This document shows, one piece after another, positions 57,301 through 63,155 of a DNA stretch of 64,000 nucleotides. Origin of the DNA: Sinotaia quadrata. Lineage: Eukaryota; Mollusca; Gastropoda; Architaenioglossa; Viviparidae. The stretch lies in assembly GCA_028829895.1 (NCBI GenBank), contig CM054180.1, positions 97,896,135-97,960,134 on the forward strand, written 5' to 3'. The translations under genes and the position numbers were made by a program. The notes below the pieces were generated by a model. It searched no databases. It was not told where the DNA came from and was given only the letters and a program-made list of their open reading frames with translations. Every line of letters starts with the position of its first letter. Position 1 is the stretch's first letter.

Positions 57301-60300
57301 CCCGTTTGTTTCTCCAACTATCTTTGTTTTTGTTGTATCTTTGATTGTGAGAACATAACATTTTTTCTTTTTAAATAATGTTGGCCTCATTAGCTCTTTT
57401 TCTGTAATTCGTTATTTATTTTATTGCATACTCAACTTTGCTAGCAAAAGATGCTATTAAGCCCAATATGCAGCCATGACATGTAGATTCCTAATGTTTC
57501 TGTGATCTTGCTTTTAAGGAGAATGTGGAGCCAATGGTGCTGGAGATGGGGGCAGAAGGAGGAGCCCAGGCCAATGCCCTGGCTGCGGGTCTGGATGCAC
57601 TATGGAGTGGAGAGCACAACTTCCCACCAATCGTAGACATACCGCCAGATGCTGATGATGAGACCATGGTTGAGCTGGCCATTGCCCTCAGTCTACAAGG
57701 CGAGGTAAGACCGGTTTTCCCATTTATTTCACAACTTTTCCGTTTTTTCTATTTAAATCACAGTTTTATTCAGTTTTCACTTTACATTTTTTGGGGACAA
57801 CATTTATTGTTTTACAATAAACAAAACATTTGATGTCTTCCAAGAAAGGGATTCAGGGAGCATGGTATGTAACATGCAGTTTGTCCTGTCACAACAACAT
57901 CAAAATAATAATAATAAATCTCTTTTCAACATGATGTACATTCTCTTCAGCAAAATAAAATGACAGTATCTAATAAAAATGCTTAATATATTTTTGATTT
58001 TAGAACTGTTATCCCTTTTGGAAAAAGACCTATAAAGATGAAATCGTAAAAGAAAATTACAGTTCCTTTAAGTCATTGGAACTTATTTTTGCCCAGAAAA
58101 GTCAGGTGATAATAGACAATGTAGAATGTGCTATGCTCTTTAAGTTTTTGGAACTAATCATTGGCCGCAGTTGGAATAGGCCAGTAAAAAAAATTGTGTA
58201 AATTTTTAGATTTTTGCCTCGGGCGACAAAATATAAATATGCTAAACTCTTAAATTTGTGGGACTAGGTTATTGCTTGCATTTGGACAAGTCCAGTGACA
58301 ATAGAAAATGTGTAATGTACTATGCTTTTAAGTTTCGAGTCTTGAGACCCCAACTTACAGTTCCTCCCTCAACTCAGCCTGGTCAAGTTCGTGGACTGGA
58401 CTTGCAAAGTTTGGGCCTAGCTCCACCACCGCCTGGAGAAATAATGTTGGAAGAAGGCCCCATGTCAGATACTACTGCATCGGCACCAGGCAGTGATGAT
58501 GAAGTTGGAAGCAATGCAGCCACAGATGGTTCAACACTTCGTACCTCTCCTGCTGAACATGCTGGTAGCGCCGGATCTGAGAGTGGAGGCAGTGCTGCAG
58601 ACTCAATGTCTGGTAAGAGGGAGATGATTTGTCATATGCTTTCAAAAATAGAAATAATATTAATAAAAACATGGACACCTAAGAAATGTATTACTGGGGA
58701 CCCTGATTTTGATTAGAGATAAAGAAGAGATACAGTCCCCTTATTCTGAAAGATCTTTTAGGAAGAAAACTTTTTAAGAAGCAACATTTTTGGTTTTGAT
58801 TGAGAAAAAAATATGTTTTTAAAGGCACATGGATCTCTGTATTGGCCATCATCATTGAATAAAACTTACACCTGTCATTACTACCCAGACAAGGCACATG
58901 GGTCTCTGTATTGGCCATCATCATTGAATAAAACTAACACCCATCATTATGACACAGACAAGGCACATGGGTCTCTGTATTGGCCCTCATCATTGAATAA
59001 AACTGCCACTTGTCATTATGACCCAGACAAAGCACATGGAAGTAAGCTCATGTTCACAGCTTTGTAGGCCTTTGTTCATTAAGGAACAAAATTCTACAGT
59101 TTTAAGCATCAGAATGAATAAGACGGGGACAAACTTTGTGATTTGGCAAAGTCTGGTGCTGGCTCTCAAACAGATTTTGTAATTTGGCAAAGTTTGGTGC
59201 TGGTTAGCAAACAAGCTTTATGATTTGGCAAAATTTGATGCCTGAATATCAAAGTTGCTGTTTGCCAGTCTGGTTATTTTTTAGTATTTTAGTAAAATAA
59301 CTGCATTCTCTAATCTACAACTTAGAAAAATTAATTATCATAGAGTATATCTTATAATACATTTGTCAGGTTGTATGATGGAAAAGTTAAAGAAAAAGGA
59401 AAAGAATGAAAACTGATTACAGGGTGAAAAGAGCTGTTGAGAAATTGATGTCTTGTCATACATACTCATTGTACTTGTAGAATGATTAGATTGTTGGTGC
59501 AATTCTGATTTGAAAAGCAGTATTATCAGTGGTTAGAGATTCACCAGCTTATCGGTGTCTCATAATATTATTTGAATAAATTACATTTTGTATTTTAAAG
59601 AAGACAGATTTGTCATTTATATTGTTTGTTATTTACAAACAGCAGCATTCATGCAGAGCTTGCATGTCTGATGATCAAGTTTTTTTTAACCTTGTTTAAA
59701 ATGATAGAATCATATGATTCACATTAATATTATATCTTCCCCTCCCTCCAAAAGGTCATTTATAAGTGTTAAATGAAATAGTCATTTGTACAAAGCAAAC
59801 TTATGCAGTTAAACAGAATCTAGAGGTTTTCATAATGTAGAAGAACCGCCATAATTTTAAGATCTCTTGCCAGAACATAGGCTTGGCATAGTGTTGGGAG
59901 ATTACTACTATATATATGAGAGTATTGGCAAGTTTGCTTGGAACAAACTCAGGAAATGGTTGACAACAGTCACAAAACTTGCTTTCATCACATGCATGCT
60001 AATCACATTAGATTTAGTCACCATTACTCTAATAAATATCTTGCATTAATGATCTTCTGATGAATGATTTAACATAAAGCAAGCATTGATGTAAATCATT
60101 GAAATTCATTTATGCTTTAGATTTTATTGTATTAAATTAAGTATACTGCAATATTTTGGTTTATTATTTCTTTCTCTTTATTTGTTCTTTTATTTTGTTT
60201 ACAACATTCAAAATATTTTAATTGGCACCTCCTACGACATGTGGAATGCAAGTTTGAAGATTATGTTAAAAATATTAGGAAATGAACAAAAGAAAATAAT

Positions 60301-63096
60301 TTCTTTTGCATTTTTTTAATTTTATATCAGGAGCTTTGTAATTTTATCAGGTGCTTTCCAAGATATTTCTCTCTCCTACATACACTTATTTACCTTTCTT
60401 TCCCATCATACACAAAGTGCCTCTCAAAACAAGTGAGATAGACATGAAAAACAAGTCTTTTCAGCCTTATATAGGTGAATACACAAAGTGCTTCTCAAGA
60501 CAAGTGAAATAGACATGAAAAACAAGAGTCTTGTCAGCCATATGTAGGTGAAGAAACAAACTTCACTTCAAAATGGTATAATTCAAGTCTGTTATAAAGC
60601 TTGTATTTTTTAATTAGGATGGATGGACTTACTTAAATATGATATTATTATCCAATTTTACAACTTATATATTTTAATCGGGCTAAAGACAAACTTACTT
60701 CACTTAAGAATGATATTGTTCAGTTCTGTTTTAAAGCATGTATATAATCACCATCTATTCTTGTGATACACTTATGTGCCTGTGTATTGATGCTAGTCCA
60801 CATTCCAGCTACCAGTGGAAGAAGTAGTGCTTATGGATACCAGCCTCCAGAGAGTCTTCCAGGGGTAGGAGGACGAAGTGAGAGTAGCAGTTTGGGAGGT
60901 GCTGGAGGTTCCAATCCTCCAGAGCATGAACCGTTTGAGACTGATGCAGAGTCGGACATCAGCAGCAGGTTTGTTATTTCTGCTTAATGACAAAGTTCTA
61001 GTGGATCAAACTTTACTTTCTTCTGCCTTTTGGCTTTCAGTAATAGACATAATAGATTTTCTCACGCTACCATGCTAAATTTTTTGATTAGATGATTCCT
61101 TGCAGGCATAATCCATAAAATGACTTAGTATGGTCAGTAGATGGCAGTTTCATTTGAATGGAGTTTGCATGGTCATATTGTTTAATATCACTTTGTGGTT
61201 TTTGTTCTCATTCCCCCCCTCCCTCTTGTGCTGTTTCATGGTGCATTTCAGTTGCTGTAATTGTTTAATATAGTGCAAAAATCACGAGGAAACGTGGCTT
61301 TTTAGCAAACATATTTATAGCTTGTCAGGCAAAATTTATATTTTGTTTCTTACAAAAAGTCATATAATTACATTTTCAAATTTATGTCGTTTCAACTAGA
61401 AAAAGAACAAATGAATGAGTTGGAATGTTAATTAAACTTATAAGAGTGTCATGATTGTTAAGACATTTAGTTAAAAGAAAAGGGCACATCATTGCAGACT
61501 GCACAACTTGCGGCTGTTGTTGCTGGAACGAATGCTACAGTACCTTCCTGAGGTACGTAGTGTAGGTGGTGTAAGAGCCATACCTTTCATGCAGGTCCTT
61601 CTGATGTTGACCTCTGACATGGACAGTGAAGAAGAGCATGACCGAGCCATTCTTGATGCCTTTCTTACCTCGATTATCACAGAATTGGATCTTTCTGGCA
61701 AGGTATACATATATGTGAGAGTTTCACTTTTTTGCTGATTAGCCCATTTTTACAACAAATCTACTGGATTATGTAAACTTTGTTTTTTTTAAATTTCATT
61801 TGCTTGTTTGATTAATTAATGTTTTAATTATGTAATTTTATATCTTAGTCAAATCATCAGTTGTAGATGATATTTGTACCTGGTCAGCTCAATCTGAGAT
61901 TAAAAGTTGTAACATTTTTGGTGCTATCAGAAATAATTGCTTCATGGTTGGTATGTATCTTAATCATACTTAGCAAAGTGACATTGAATTTTTTTCTTTG
62001 GGATAACACAGATTTATTGCTGAATTTGCATTTATTGCTAAGTTGCATTTATTTCATTGTTGTGAATATTTTCTGCTAATTGACACAATTAACGATTTAT
62101 TATCCAGAATATTTGTGCAGGAGTTACACATTTCTTGCTAATTGACAAGTTTTATCTCTAGATATTTTGAAAGTGGGTAAATTTATGTTTTAAAGTCAAT
62201 ATCTTTTTTAATATATAGGATTTGAGTGGCATTGCCACCCGCACCAAGATCTTCGAAGTGAAACTCATTCTTTTGCGCCTACTTAGTGTTCTCCTGTCCC
62301 GCACTCGATGTGCTGCAAAATCCTCAGGGGAGGTAATGCACAGTTTACCTTGAGCTATGATAACAATTTAAATTAATTACAGTGCAAGATACATAATTCC
62401 AGAATTTTGGTAAGGGAGAACAGAATTCAGAAAAAAATAATTTCCTTTTATACAGATTTTCAGCTTGCATAGTATTAATGCAGAACATATTTATAAATGT
62501 ATGTGTAAGTTAGAAAGTGTAATTAATATTTAAGTCCAAAATTTTTATTGCAATCAGCCAGTGCTTAGCAGAAATTTTTTTTAAAAGATCAGAAGGATAA
62601 TTTACATATATAAATATTTTTATAAAATTCTTTTTATTTTTTTCTATTTAAATAAAATAAAAATAATAAACTTGTGTATTTATAGTAAAATACCGGTGAT
62701 TATTTTGATTAAAAGAGTGGTTGTGTTTGACATATTTTAAGAGTAATTAAAGATTTTATATGAATTGTTAGGTCATTCAGCCTGCCTTCTCTAACTTTGT
62801 TTTCTTGAATAAGTTCCCATTTAGTATAGGTGATATACGAATAAGTACTATTGACATTCAGCATTTGTACTTAAATGTTTTTTTCAGTCATCGTTTGTAA
62901 GCAGCAAGACAGCTACAGCCCTTCTTTCCTGTGGCACAATTCCCTACTGCCTGCAAGTCTTGCAGAGCCTTCTACCTTACTGGCGCCAATTCACCAACTC
63001 AGAGGTAAAACCATTTTGGAGGAAATTTCTACCATAATTCAATCTGTCTGTGATCTGAAACTGCACATATGTGTTTGTGTGGTTCTTTGGGGGGGG

Positions 63097-63155
<59 letters not shown>

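Noticed and set aside
58361..58612. Exon 48 starting at the good-looking acceptor caacttacag (58360)
   Set aside because: Exon 47 ends in phase 0 (GAG|gtaaga), and reading TTC CTC CCT from 58361 meets TAG; the frame is open only from 58378 or 58333.
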